A stretch of DNA of 64,000 nucleotides from Rubrivivax sp. (GTDB taxonomy: Bacteria > Pseudomonadota > Gammaproteobacteria > Burkholderiales > Burkholderiaceae_C). The notes beneath the pieces are model-generated. The model worked only from the letters and a program-made list of their open reading frames with translations. It ran no database searches and was not told the DNA's origin. The stretch is from assembly GCA_016790425.1 (NCBI GenBank), contig JAEUPF010000025.1:62001-126000 (forward strand), given 5' to 3'. This document shows positions 25,428-33,051 of this stretch, in pieces. Both the position numbers and the translations under genes were made by a program. The first letter of the stretch is position 1. The number at the start of each line of letters is the position of its first letter.

Positions 25428-26414
25428 ATGAACCCGAAGTCGCTGATCTGCTCGCTCGCCGCCTCGCTCGTCGCCTCGTTCGCCACCCTCGCCGCTGCGC
25501 CTGCGGCCGCGGAAGCCAACTGGCCCACCAAGCCGGTGAAGATCCTTTTCGGCTTTCCGCCGGCCAGCGCCACGGACGTGATCGCGCGCGCTGTGGGCCA
25601 GAAGCTGCAGGACAAGTGGGGGCAGCCCGTGGTCATCGAGAACCGCCCGGGCGCGGGCGGCAACCTCGGCAGCGAGCTTGCGGCGCGAGCGCAGGCCGAT
25701 GGCTACACCATCTTCTTCGGCACGGTCGCCAACGCGATCAGCGCGTCGCTCTACTCCAGGCTGAACTACGACTACCTCAAGGACTTCACGCCGATCACGC
25801 TCGTGGCCACCACGCCGCTGGTGCTCGTCGCGCCGCCTGACCTGCCGGCGAAGGACGTGAAGGGACTCATCGCCTACGCCAAGGCGAACCCCGGCAAGCT
25901 GAACTTCGGCTCGGGCGGCGTGGGCACGTCGAACCACCTTGCGGGTGAACTCTTCAAGAGCGCCACCGGGACGGACCTCGTGCACGTGCCGTACAAGGGC
26001 ACGCCGGCCGCGTACACCGACCTCATGAGCGGCAAGATCGAGCTGATGTGGGACAACATCGTCGCGGCCACCCCGCACCTGAAGTCGGGCAAGCTCAAGG
26101 CCATCGCCGTGACCAGCGCGCAGCGCGCGCCGTCGCTGCCCGACGTGCCGACGATGGACGAGTCCGGCGTTCCGAAGTTCGAGGCCGTTTCGTGGATCGG
26201 CGCGCTGGTGCCCACCGGCACCCCGAAGGCGATCGTCGACAAGATCCACGCCGATCTGGTGAGCGTTCTGCGCATGCCGGAAGTGAAGGAGCAGCTCGCG
26301 CAGTCCGGCGCCGTGGTCGTCGGCAACACGCCCGAGCAGTTTGCGGCCTGGAACCGCAACGAGATCGCCAAGTGGTCCAAGGCCGTGCAGCTGTCGGGCG
26401 CCAAGGCGGACTGA
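25428..26414 (+). CDS. Bug/TctC-family solute-binding protein
   Basis: 328 residues. Signal peptide with AAAPAAAEA cleavage region, then the Bug signature (WPTKPVKILFGFPPASATDV, IENRPGAGGNLGSELAARA, VPYKGTPAAYTDLMSGKIEL). These periplasmic Venus-flytrap receptors bind carboxylates for tripartite tricarboxylate transporters, or act as orphan sensors, and are greatly expanded in Burkholderiales. No TctA/TctB genes are near. First gene of a likely three-gene operon with the FAD oxidoreductase and the isomerase-like gene. Its stop lies in a short GGACTGACGCG repeat (26408-26440). Confidence 0.94.
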   Translation: MNPKSLICSLAASLVASFATLAAAPAAAEANWPTKPVKILFGFPPASATDVIARAVGQKLQDKWGQPVVIENRPGAGGNLGSELAARAQADGYTIFFGTVANAISASLYSRLNYDYLKDFTPITLVATTPLVLVAPPDLPAKDVKGLIAYAKANPGKLNFGSGGVGTSNHLAGELFKSATGTDLVHVPYKGTPAAYTDLMSGKIELMWDNIVAATPHLKSGKLKAIAVTSAQRAPSLPDVPTMDESGVPKFEAVSWIGALVPTGTPKAIVDKIHADLVSVLRMPEVKEQLAQSGAVVVGNTPEQFAAWNRNEIAKWSKAVQLSGAKAD

Positions 26415-26542
26415 CGCGGCGGACTGACGCGACTGACGCGGCGCACCGCACGCAAACCGAACTCCGGCGCGCCCGCCCACCGCGCGCTCCGGGAACCCCC
26501 TTCTCGAACCGAGGCGCCCCGGGCGCCACACGAGGCAATGGC

Positions 26543-27937
26543 ATGCTCACGAATCCCACACGGCGCACGATCTCCGAACCCGCACGCGAGATCCCCGTGC
26601 TCATGGACGCCGACGTCGTCGTCGTCGGCGGCGGCACCACCGGCCCCATCGCCGCCATCGCGGCCGCGCGGCGCGGCAAGAAGGTCGTGCTCATCGAGCG
26701 CTTCGGCTCGCTGGGCGGCATCCTCACGCTCGGCCTGAACACCAAGCCGTCGGGCTCGCTGCTCGGCGGCATCCCGCTGGAGATCTGGAACCTGGCGCGC
26801 TCGGCAGGCGGCGCAGGCGACGACTACATGGCCACCACCAAGACCGGCGGCGTGAAGATCGCCTCGCCGACCGATCCGGAGGTCATGAAGATGCTGCTCA
26901 CGCGCCTGTGCGTCGAGGCCGGCGTGCAGATCCTGTTCGAGACCTTCGTCTCCAACCCGGTGCTCGAGAACGCAACCGTCACCGGCGTCGTCATCGAGGG
27001 CAAGGGCGGCCGCCAGTTCGTCGGCGCGAAGGTGCTGATCGACTGCTCGGCTGACGCCGACATGGCCGCGAAGGCGAACGCACCGTTCGTCATGGGCTCG
27101 GGCGAGAAGGAAGCGCGCATGCAGCCCGTGTCGATGTACTTCATCATGAAGAACGTCGACCTGGTGCGCCTGGCCGAGTGGGCACGCACCTGCGACGACG
27201 TGCCCGCTCGCGCCATTCCGCCGGACGAGGCCGGGCTCGCCTACGGCCTGTGGCTGACCGGCTTCAACGGCATGCTGCGCCGCTTCCAGCAGGAGACGGG
27301 CGTGCGTCTGCAGCGCGACAACATCACGCTGAAGACGGCCGACGGACAGATGTACGTGAACGCCACGCGCGTCCTCGGCGTCGATGTGTTCTCGCCCGAG
27401 CAGTTCACCGCCGCGATCCTCGAGTGCTATCGGCAGATCGGGGGGGTTGTGCGCTTCCTCAACGAGCGCGTCCCGGGCTTCGAGTCCGCGCGGCTCGGTC
27501 AGGTCTCGCCGATCCTCGGCGTGCGCGAGACGCGCCACATCATCGGCGAATACACGCTCACCGGACCGGACTCGCGCGGCGAGACGCGCTTTGCGGACAG
27601 CATCGCGGTGGATGCTTCGGCGCTCGACATCCACGACCCGAAGGGCGGCGACGTTGATTTCCAAAGCATGCCGCCTTACGAGATACCGTACCGCTGCCTG
27701 GTGCCCCAGGGCGTCGAGCAGATCCTCGTCGCGGGCCGCTGCATCTCGGCCGACCACGAGGCGCATGCACGCTCGCGGAACATGCCCGCTTGCATGTCGA
27801 TCGGTCAGGCGGCGGGGGTCGCGGCGGCCGTTGCCATCGACGAAGGCACGACGGTGCGTCGCGTGCCGGTGACGAAGGTACAGGCCGCGCTGCGCGAATG
27901 GCGCATGCCGCTGCACCCCGAGGACATCGCGGCCTGA
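26543..27937 (+). CDS. FAD-dependent oxidoreductase (FAD_oxidored family)
   Basis: 464 residues from ATG 26543. The dinucleotide-binding motif is VVVVGGGTTGPIAAIAAARR, followed by KKVVLIERFGSLGGILT, the typical start of the FAD_oxidored group. A second FAD contact is in the C-terminal part (QILVAGRCISADHEAHARSR, ACMSIGQAAGVAAAVA). RETRHIIGEYTL is also typical of this group. Substrate unknown; the neighbours (Bug receptor, hydroxychromene-carboxylate isomerase-like protein) point to oxidation or reduction of a carboxylated cyclic compound in the cytoplasm. Confidence 0.85.
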   Translation: MLTNPTRRTISEPAREIPVLMDADVVVVGGGTTGPIAAIAAARRGKKVVLIERFGSLGGILTLGLNTKPSGSLLGGIPLEIWNLARSAGGAGDDYMATTKTGGVKIASPTDPEVMKMLLTRLCVEAGVQILFETFVSNPVLENATVTGVVIEGKGGRQFVGAKVLIDCSADADMAAKANAPFVMGSGEKEARMQPVSMYFIMKNVDLVRLAEWARTCDDVPARAIPPDEAGLAYGLWLTGFNGMLRRFQQETGVRLQRDNITLKTADGQMYVNATRVLGVDVFSPEQFTAAILECYRQIGGVVRFLNERVPGFESARLGQVSPILGVRETRHIIGEYTLTGPDSRGETRFADSIAVDASALDIHDPKGGDVDFQSMPPYEIPYRCLVPQGVEQILVAGRCISADHEAHARSRNMPACMSIGQAAGVAAAVAIDEGTTVRRVPVTKVQAALREWRMPLHPEDIAA

Positions 27938-27950
27938 CGGAGCCTTGCGA

Positions 27951-28553
27951 ATGGCCGGCACGGTCCAGTACTGGTTCAGCACGGCGAGCCCGTGGGCGTG
28001 GCTCGGCAGCGCGCGCCTGGCGCAGCTCGCCCTGCGCACGCAGGCGGCCGTGCGGGTGGAACCGATCGATCTCGGCGCGGTGTTCGCGGCAACGGGCGGC
28101 ACGCCGTTCCCGAACCGATCGCCGGCGCGGCAGAGCTATCGGCAGCTCGAGCTTGCGCGCTGGTCGCGGCGTCTGAGCGTGCCGATTCGCCTGCAGCCGG
28201 CGCACTACCCTGTCGACCGCGAGCCGTCGAGCCGGCTCGTCCTCGCCGCGCGCGAGCACGGGCTGGACGCTCTTGCGCTCTCGCACGCGGTGCTGCGCGC
28301 CATCTGGGCCGAGGACCGCGACATCGCCGACTGGGGCACGCTGCAGGACATCGCGCGCGATGCCGGCCTGGACGGCGCGGCGCTGATCGACTCGGCGCGC
28401 GACCCGCGCATCCACGCGCGGTACCTCCAGAACACGCAGGCAGCCATCGCGGCGGGCGTCTTCGGCTCGCCGACGTACATCGTCGACGGCGAGCGCTTCT
28501 GGGGGCAGGACCGGCTGGACTTCCTGGAGGAACGGCTGGGCGGTGGTGCGTAG
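27951..28553 (+). CDS. 2-hydroxychromene-2-carboxylate isomerase-like (DsbA/GST-kappa fold)
   Basis: 200 residues from ATG 27951, 13 bases after the preceding stop. The thioredoxin-fold start VQYWFSTASPWAWLGSARLA has Ser-Pro where disulfide oxidoreductases have C-x-x-C, as in the glutathione-dependent isomerase NahD and GST-kappa. VFAATGGTPFPNRSPARQSY and the C-terminal GVFGSPTYIVDGERFWGQDR are standard family signatures. In naphthalene-type pathways this enzyme isomerises a ring-opened intermediate. Here the true substrate is uncertain. Confidence 0.9.
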   Translation: MAGTVQYWFSTASPWAWLGSARLAQLALRTQAAVRVEPIDLGAVFAATGGTPFPNRSPARQSYRQLELARWSRRLSVPIRLQPAHYPVDREPSSRLVLAAREHGLDALALSHAVLRAIWAEDRDIADWGTLQDIARDAGLDGAALIDSARDPRIHARYLQNTQAAIAAGVFGSPTYIVDGERFWGQDRLDFLEERLGGGA

Positions 28554-28572
28554 ACCGACGGCGGTCAGACCC

Positions 28573-30495
28573 TCACCTCCTGCCCGCCACCTCCACCGCC
28601 TTCTTCGGATCGATCAGGTTCCGCCGCCCGTCCGCCGTCCTCTCCGCCGTCTCGACGATGATCCTGATCAACTGCGGTGGCGTCAGCTTCGGGTTGATGG
28701 CCAGCAGCTTGGCCGCCAGGTTCGCCACCTGCGGCGAAGCCATCGAGGTGCCCGAGAGCGCGACGCGCGCACCGCCCGGGAGGAAGCTCTCCACCTGGTA
28801 GCCGTTGGCGTGCACCTTGACCATCGGGCCGTAGCTCGTGAAGCTCGCTTCGTCGCCGGCCTGGTCCACCGCACCCACCGTCAGCAGGTTGGGCAGCACG
28901 ATCGCGGCGGGCACGTCTTCGACGAACGCCGGGTCGTTGTTGCTGTTGCCGGCGGCGGTGACGAAGAGGATGCCGGGCGCGCCGGCGAAGGCCTCGGTGA
29001 GCGCCTTCTTCTGGATCTCGAAGTAGACGCGCGCGATCTTCTTGCGCTCTTCGGGCGTCTTGCCGGTGCCGCATTGCTCCAGCGCGTTCTCGATGCTGCG
29101 CACGTCGCCGCCCCAGCTCATGTTGACGACGCGTACCTGCTGCGCCTTGAGGAAGTTCACCGTCGCCTTGGCTGCCGCGGCGTCGCGCAGCGTCTGCGCC
29201 TCGGTCGGGCACGGGTCGGGGTGCAGGCCGGCGTCGAACTCCAGCCGTGCCGGCACCAGCCGCACCGCCGGGTTGCCCGCCAGCGCGATGCCGGCGACAT
29301 GCGTGCCGTGTTCGTAGTTGCCCACGAGGTTCAGTTCCTCGACGGTCTTCTTGTAGTCGGCCGGTGCCAGCTCCGACAGCAGCTTCTTCACCTGGGCCGC
29401 CTCGGGGCTGTCGATGTTCGATTGCAGGTCCGAGAAGCCCTTGGTCAGCGCCTGCAGCTGGGGCAGGCGGGCGCGCACGGCCTCGGGCAGCGGCACGAGC
29501 AGGCTCCGCGAAGGCCGGCTGTACTTGTCGAAGGCGATGAACAGCGGCCGGCCCTTCGCGTCGCGCACCACCTGCTCGCCGAACAGCGCCACGTCGACGC
29601 CGCTGTCCCACACCGCAAGCCGCACCGGCGTCAGCTTGCGGCCGGTTCGGCCCGATGCGTCGAGAACCGCCTCGCGGGCCGCCCAGATGTCGGGCTTCAC
29701 CACCTTGTGCGCTTCGAGGTAGCTGCCGAAGACGGCGACGAGCGTCGCCTTCAACGGCAGCGTGGCCAGCAGGGCGAAGCGTGCGTTCACGAGGCCCGGC
29801 GCGAAGTCCGAGCTCAGCTCGCCGGTGCGGGTGGCGATGGGCTGCATCACCTCGCGCACGCGGCCGAGGACGAGCGCCTCGCCGATCAGCTCGGCGCCTT
29901 CCTTCAGCTCGCGCACGTCGTTGGCGATCACCGCGTAGTCCAGCGGCGCCAGCTCGCGTGCGATGCCTTCGGCCACGGCACGCTGGAAGGCCTCCCCGGC
30001 CGGGCCGTGCGCCTTGGCCGCGGCGGCCATCGTGCGCAGCCGCAGGCCCGACAGCAGCTTGTCGGCGGGCTTGTCCTGCAGGCCGCGCACTTCCTCGGCG
30101 CGCGCCAGCGCTTCGTCGTAGCGGCCTTCGAGGTAGTCGAGGATCGCGATCTGCGTGACGAGGCCGCGCCGGGTGGCGCGGTCGGGGATCTCGTACTTGT
30201 CGAGCACGCCCTGCGTGTCGCGCCGTATCGCGGCGGCCAGCGGCGCGAACTTGTCGGCAGCGCGCACGATGTCTTCGAGCGGACCCGCGACCTTGTAGGT
30301 GAAGCGCGGCAGGTCGGCCGCTTTCTCGATGCGCGGCCTGGCGCCCTGGGCCCAGGCGGCGCTCGGCGCCACGCTCATCAGCGCCATCGCGGCCGAGGTG
30401 GCCACGAAGGAGGCGCCGGTCGCGGCCGCCATCGCCGTCGTCGCCGTCACGGCCGCCACGGCGGTCGCACGGCAAAGGCTCTTCAAGTCGGGCAT
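28573..30495 (-). CDS. S8-family serine peptidase (subtilase), exported
   Basis: 640 residues with a long signal peptide ending about AAWAQG. A roughly 250-residue helical N-terminal region of unknown fold precedes the catalytic domain. Catalytic residues are intact: Asp in VWDSGVDVALFG (about 297), His in YEHGTHVAGIALAG (about 398), oxyanion Asn in VTAAGNSNND (about 515), and Ser in SGTSMASPQVANLAAKL (about 583). Secreted or periplasmic protease. It is convergent with the isomerase-like gene (19 bases apart) and has no obvious inhibitor partner. Confidence 0.9.
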   Translation of the reverse strand: MPDLKSLCRATAVAAVTATTAMAAATGASFVATSAAMALMSVAPSAAWAQGARPRIEKAADLPRFTYKVAGPLEDIVRAADKFAPLAAAIRRDTQGVLDKYEIPDRATRRGLVTQIAILDYLEGRYDEALARAEEVRGLQDKPADKLLSGLRLRTMAAAAKAHGPAGEAFQRAVAEGIARELAPLDYAVIANDVRELKEGAELIGEALVLGRVREVMQPIATRTGELSSDFAPGLVNARFALLATLPLKATLVAVFGSYLEAHKVVKPDIWAAREAVLDASGRTGRKLTPVRLAVWDSGVDVALFGEQVVRDAKGRPLFIAFDKYSRPSRSLLVPLPEAVRARLPQLQALTKGFSDLQSNIDSPEAAQVKKLLSELAPADYKKTVEELNLVGNYEHGTHVAGIALAGNPAVRLVPARLEFDAGLHPDPCPTEAQTLRDAAAAKATVNFLKAQQVRVVNMSWGGDVRSIENALEQCGTGKTPEERKKIARVYFEIQKKALTEAFAGAPGILFVTAAGNSNNDPAFVEDVPAAIVLPNLLTVGAVDQAGDEASFTSYGPMVKVHANGYQVESFLPGGARVALSGTSMASPQVANLAAKLLAINPKLTPPQLIRIIVETAERTADGRRNLIDPKKAVEVAGRR

Positions 30496-30568
30496 AGCGT
30501 GGTCGGCCGGCGAAGCGGCCCCGGGCTGGCCCCGGCTGGGGCGGGGGCGGCGATGCTAAGACGAGCCG

Positions 30569-31795
30569 CTAAGGCTGCGGCAGGTCATGGCCATACAGCC
30601 ACGCGCTTTGCCGGAGCGGCTCGCCGCGCGCCAGTTCGGCGTCGCGCCGCTCCTGCTCAGGGCCGTCGGGCAGGTGGTTGCGGTACTCGCGGCCGCGGCT
30701 CATCAGCTGCACTTCGCTGGCACGCGGGCGGCGCAGCGCCTCGTAGCGCGCCAGCGCCGCCGGCATCGAGGCCACGTCGGCGCCGCGCACGCATTGCGCC
30801 AGCACCTCGGCGTCTTCGATCGCCTGCGCCGCGCCCTGGGCGAAGAACGGCAGCATCGCGTGCGCCGCGTCGCCCAGCAGCGTGACGCGGCCGCTGGTCC
30901 AGCGCGGCAGCGGGTCGCGGTCGTACATCGCCCAGCGCCTGACGTCACGCGCCGCGGCGATCAGGCGTTGCACGTCGTCGTGCCAGCCGCGGAACTCGGC
31001 GGCGATGTCTTCGGCGCGGCCCTCGGCCGTCCACGATTCGGTGCGCCAGTGGCCGGCCGGCACGATGGCCACCACGTTCACCAGCCGCCCGCTCGAGATG
31101 GGGTAGTGCACCAGGTGGCGCCCGGGCCCGAGCCACAGCGTCTGCACCGGGCGCAGCGCCATCGCCGGCGCCTCGGCCGCGGGCACGAGGAAGCGGAAAG
31201 CGCACAGGCCCGAGAAGCGCGGCGTCGTCGGCACCGCCGCCGCCGGGTCGGCTTCGGCCGCGGCCGCGAACACCGCCGGCGCCACCGCCGAGTGGATGCC
31301 GTCGGCGCCCACCGCCGCGTCGGTGCTCACCCACTCGCTGCCGCCGTCGCGGCGCACGAAGGCGAGTTGCACTTCGCCGTCGCGGTAGTGGCCGTCGCGC
31401 TGTTCCACCGCATGGCAGCGGTGGTCCAGCCGCAGCTGCGCCGCCGGCAGCGCGCCTTGCAGCAGCGCCAGCAGGTCGGCGCGGTGCGCCACGTAGCACG
31501 GCGCGCCGTACAGGCGCTCGCACTCGTCGCCCATCGGCTGCACCGAGAGCACGCGGCCGTCCTGCCAGCGGCGGAACTCCCACGCCGCCTCCAGCCGCAC
31601 CGCGAACTCGGGCAGCCGCTTGGCCAGGCCCAGCCGCTCCAGTGGCCGCACCACGTTGGGCGGCACCACGAGCCCGGCGCCCACCTCGCGCAGCGCCGGC
31701 GCCTGTTCGTAGACCGTGGCGTCGATGCCGGCCTGGCGCAGGAACAAGGCCGCGGCCAGCCCGCCAATGCCGCCGCCGACGATGGCCATTCGCAT
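30569..31795 (-). CDS. FAD-dependent aromatic monooxygenase (salicylate-hydroxylase type)
   Basis: 408 residues from ATG 31795. Class A flavoprotein monooxygenase landmarks: MAIVGGGIGGLAAALFLRQA at the N terminus, the DG motif AAVGADGIHSAV, and the GD motif VTLLGDAAHAMLPFFAQGAA with following AIEDA. Substrate-region phrasing (HLVHYPISSGRLVNVVAIVP) is like salicylate or 6-hydroxynicotinate 3-monooxygenases. Uses NAD(P)H and O2 to hydroxylate an aromatic acid. It is divergent from the OsmC gene (53 bases between starts). Confidence 0.9.
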   Translation of the reverse strand: MRMAIVGGGIGGLAAALFLRQAGIDATVYEQAPALREVGAGLVVPPNVVRPLERLGLAKRLPEFAVRLEAAWEFRRWQDGRVLSVQPMGDECERLYGAPCYVAHRADLLALLQGALPAAQLRLDHRCHAVEQRDGHYRDGEVQLAFVRRDGGSEWVSTDAAVGADGIHSAVAPAVFAAAAEADPAAAVPTTPRFSGLCAFRFLVPAAEAPAMALRPVQTLWLGPGRHLVHYPISSGRLVNVVAIVPAGHWRTESWTAEGRAEDIAAEFRGWHDDVQRLIAAARDVRRWAMYDRDPLPRWTSGRVTLLGDAAHAMLPFFAQGAAQAIEDAEVLAQCVRGADVASMPAALARYEALRRPRASEVQLMSRGREYRNHLPDGPEQERRDAELARGEPLRQSAWLYGHDLPQP

Positions 31796-31848
31796 GTGGC
31801 GCAGGATATCGCCCGGCGGCCGCCGTCGGCCAGCAGGAGAAACGAGCG

Positions 31849-32274
31849 ATGAGCCCTGTCGTTGTCGTGCAGCGCGAGCGCGCGCACAAGATGAAGCACT
31901 CGGTCCGCATCCGGCAGCACGCCTTCGCCACCGACGAGCCGCCGGGCAACGGCGGCGAGGACCTCGGAGCGACGCCGCACGAGATCCACGACGCGGCGCT
32001 GGGAAGCTGCAAGGCACTCACCGTGCTGTGGTTCGCGCAGCGCAGGCAGATGCCGCTGCAAGACATCCGCGTCACCGTCGAGCGCGACGACAGCGAAGAA
32101 CGCCAGGGCATCTACCGCCTGCGCGTGGTGCTCGAACTGGACGGCCCGGGGCTCACCGAAGCGCAGCGCCAGCAGCTGCTGGCGGTGGCCGAGAAGTGCC
32201 CGCTGCACAAGCTGATGACGCAGGTGAAGACCGAGATCCGCACCGAGCTGGAACCTCGCCAGGCAGCCGGCTGA
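31849..32274 (+). CDS. OsmC-family protein
   Basis: 141 residues from ATG 31849 behind AGGAG. The OsmC fold is recognisable by RIRQHAFATDEPPGNGGEDL, GATPHEIHDAALGSCKALTV (catalytic Cys in GSCKA) and VAEKCPLHKLMTQ (second Cys with C-P-x-H-K). Both redox cysteines of organic-hydroperoxide reductases are present. Probable cytoplasmic peroxide-reducing enzyme. Directly upstream of the electron-transfer cluster but separated by a 227-base regulatory region. Confidence 0.9.
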   Translation: MSPVVVVQRERAHKMKHSVRIRQHAFATDEPPGNGGEDLGATPHEIHDAALGSCKALTVLWFAQRRQMPLQDIRVTVERDDSEERQGIYRLRVVLELDGPGLTEAQRQQLLAVAEKCPLHKLMTQVKTEIRTELEPRQAAG

Positions 32275-32350
32275 CGGTCGCCACCGAGGCGGCAGCGTCG
32301 AGCGAGACGGCGAGCGCGCGGCGCGTATTGAACACGCCCCTTGCGCGGAT

Positions 32351-32364
32351 TTGCGCTACATCAA
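32351..32364. promoter_or_regulatory. FNR-like half-conserved site upstream of the EET operon
   Basis: TTGCGCTACATCAA matches the FNR/ANR consensus TTGAT-N4-ATCAA at eight of ten defined positions; the right half is perfect. It lies 138 bases before the monoheme cytochrome gene. No good -10 box is found at the class II distance, so it is weaker than the site at 42239-42252. Confidence 0.4.
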
Positions 32365-32409
32365 ACACAGCGCGGATCGCCGCACGAACCGACCATTGGT
32401 TGAGCCAAC

Positions 32410-32452
32410 TTAGGGGGCCGTCCCTAGGCCCTGCCCTAACGTTGGTGTAGGG
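32410..32452. promoter_or_regulatory. Cluster of TAGGG/CCCTA motifs before the EET operon
   Basis: Within 43 bases there are four pentamers: TAGGG at 32411-32415, CCCTA at 32422-32426, CCCTA at 32434-32438 and TAGGG at 32448-32452. The first two form an inverted repeat with a 6-base centre, and TTAGGG ... CCCTAA (32410-32415, 32434-32439) is a wider one. The pattern looks like multiple binding sites of one regulator, perhaps a LuxR-type response regulator, 50-92 bases before the first cytochrome gene. Confidence 0.5.
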
Positions 32453-32501
32453 ATTCGAGAGCAGTCCGCCCATCGAGGCAGGCGCCGAACAGGAGCAACC
32501 A

Positions 32502-32852
32502 ATGAGAAGTTCCGTCACCACCGGCTTGGCGCTGGCCTGCCTGATGGCGCTCGCGGCAGCCGGTGCCCCGGCGCTGGCGGCCGACGTCGATGCCGACGCG
32601 GCGCAGGCGCTGATCAAGAAGAACGACTGCGGCAAATGCCACTCGCTCGATCGCGAGAAGAAGGCGCCCTCGTGGAAGAAGATCGCCAGCAAGAACAAGG
32701 GCAAGCCCGACATCGAGGAGAAGTTCATCAAGCACCTGACCACTTCGCCCAAGGTCAAGCTCGATGACGGCACCGAAGAAGAACACAAGGCGATCAACAC
32801 CAAAGATGTGGCGGCGATCAAGAACCTGATCGCCTGGGTCTTGTCTCGATAG
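32502..32852 (+). CDS. Small periplasmic monoheme cytochrome c
   Basis: 116 residues behind AGGAG. Signal peptide ending ALAADV, then one haem site, CGKCHSLDREKKAPSWKKIA, and a C-terminal helix with AAIKNLIAWVLSR typical of class I cytochromes c. Mature size is about 90 residues and Lys-rich. A Met axial ligand is not obvious after the haem site, so bis-His ligation or another ligand is possible. First gene of the EET cluster; probably a soluble electron shuttle in the periplasm between the inner-membrane oxidoreductase and MtrA-like protein. Confidence 0.9.
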   Translation: MRSSVTTGLALACLMALAAAGAPALAADVDADAAQALIKKNDCGKCHSLDREKKAPSWKKIASKNKGKPDIEEKFIKHLTTSPKVKLDDGTEEEHKAINTKDVAAIKNLIAWVLSR

Positions 32853-32886
32853 GGGGTCGGCGCCGCGGCGGCGGTGCCCCCCGGTG

Positions 32887-32902
32887 GCGGCCTACGGGCC
32901 GC
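32887..32902 (+). terminator. Hairpin with UACG loop between cytochrome and mtrC-like gene
   Basis: GCGGCC (32887-32892), TACG, GGCCGC (32897-32902) form a perfect 6-bp GC stem closed by a UNCG-class tetraloop, one of the most stable loops. It lies in the 199-base gap between the first cytochrome and the decaheme gene and may attenuate transcription or protect the upstream mRNA. No T-run follows. Confidence 0.35.
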
Positions 32903-33051
32903 GGGGCGGGGCCGGCGCTGCGGCAGAGGGATTTCACGGTTGTCAGTGGCTCGTCCGACAGGCACGGGCAGGCGCGCGGAAGCATGCGCGCAACCGGGGG
33001 CGCCACGGCGCTCCGGCCAGGCGGGCCGCGAACGCGGCTACGGAGGTCATC

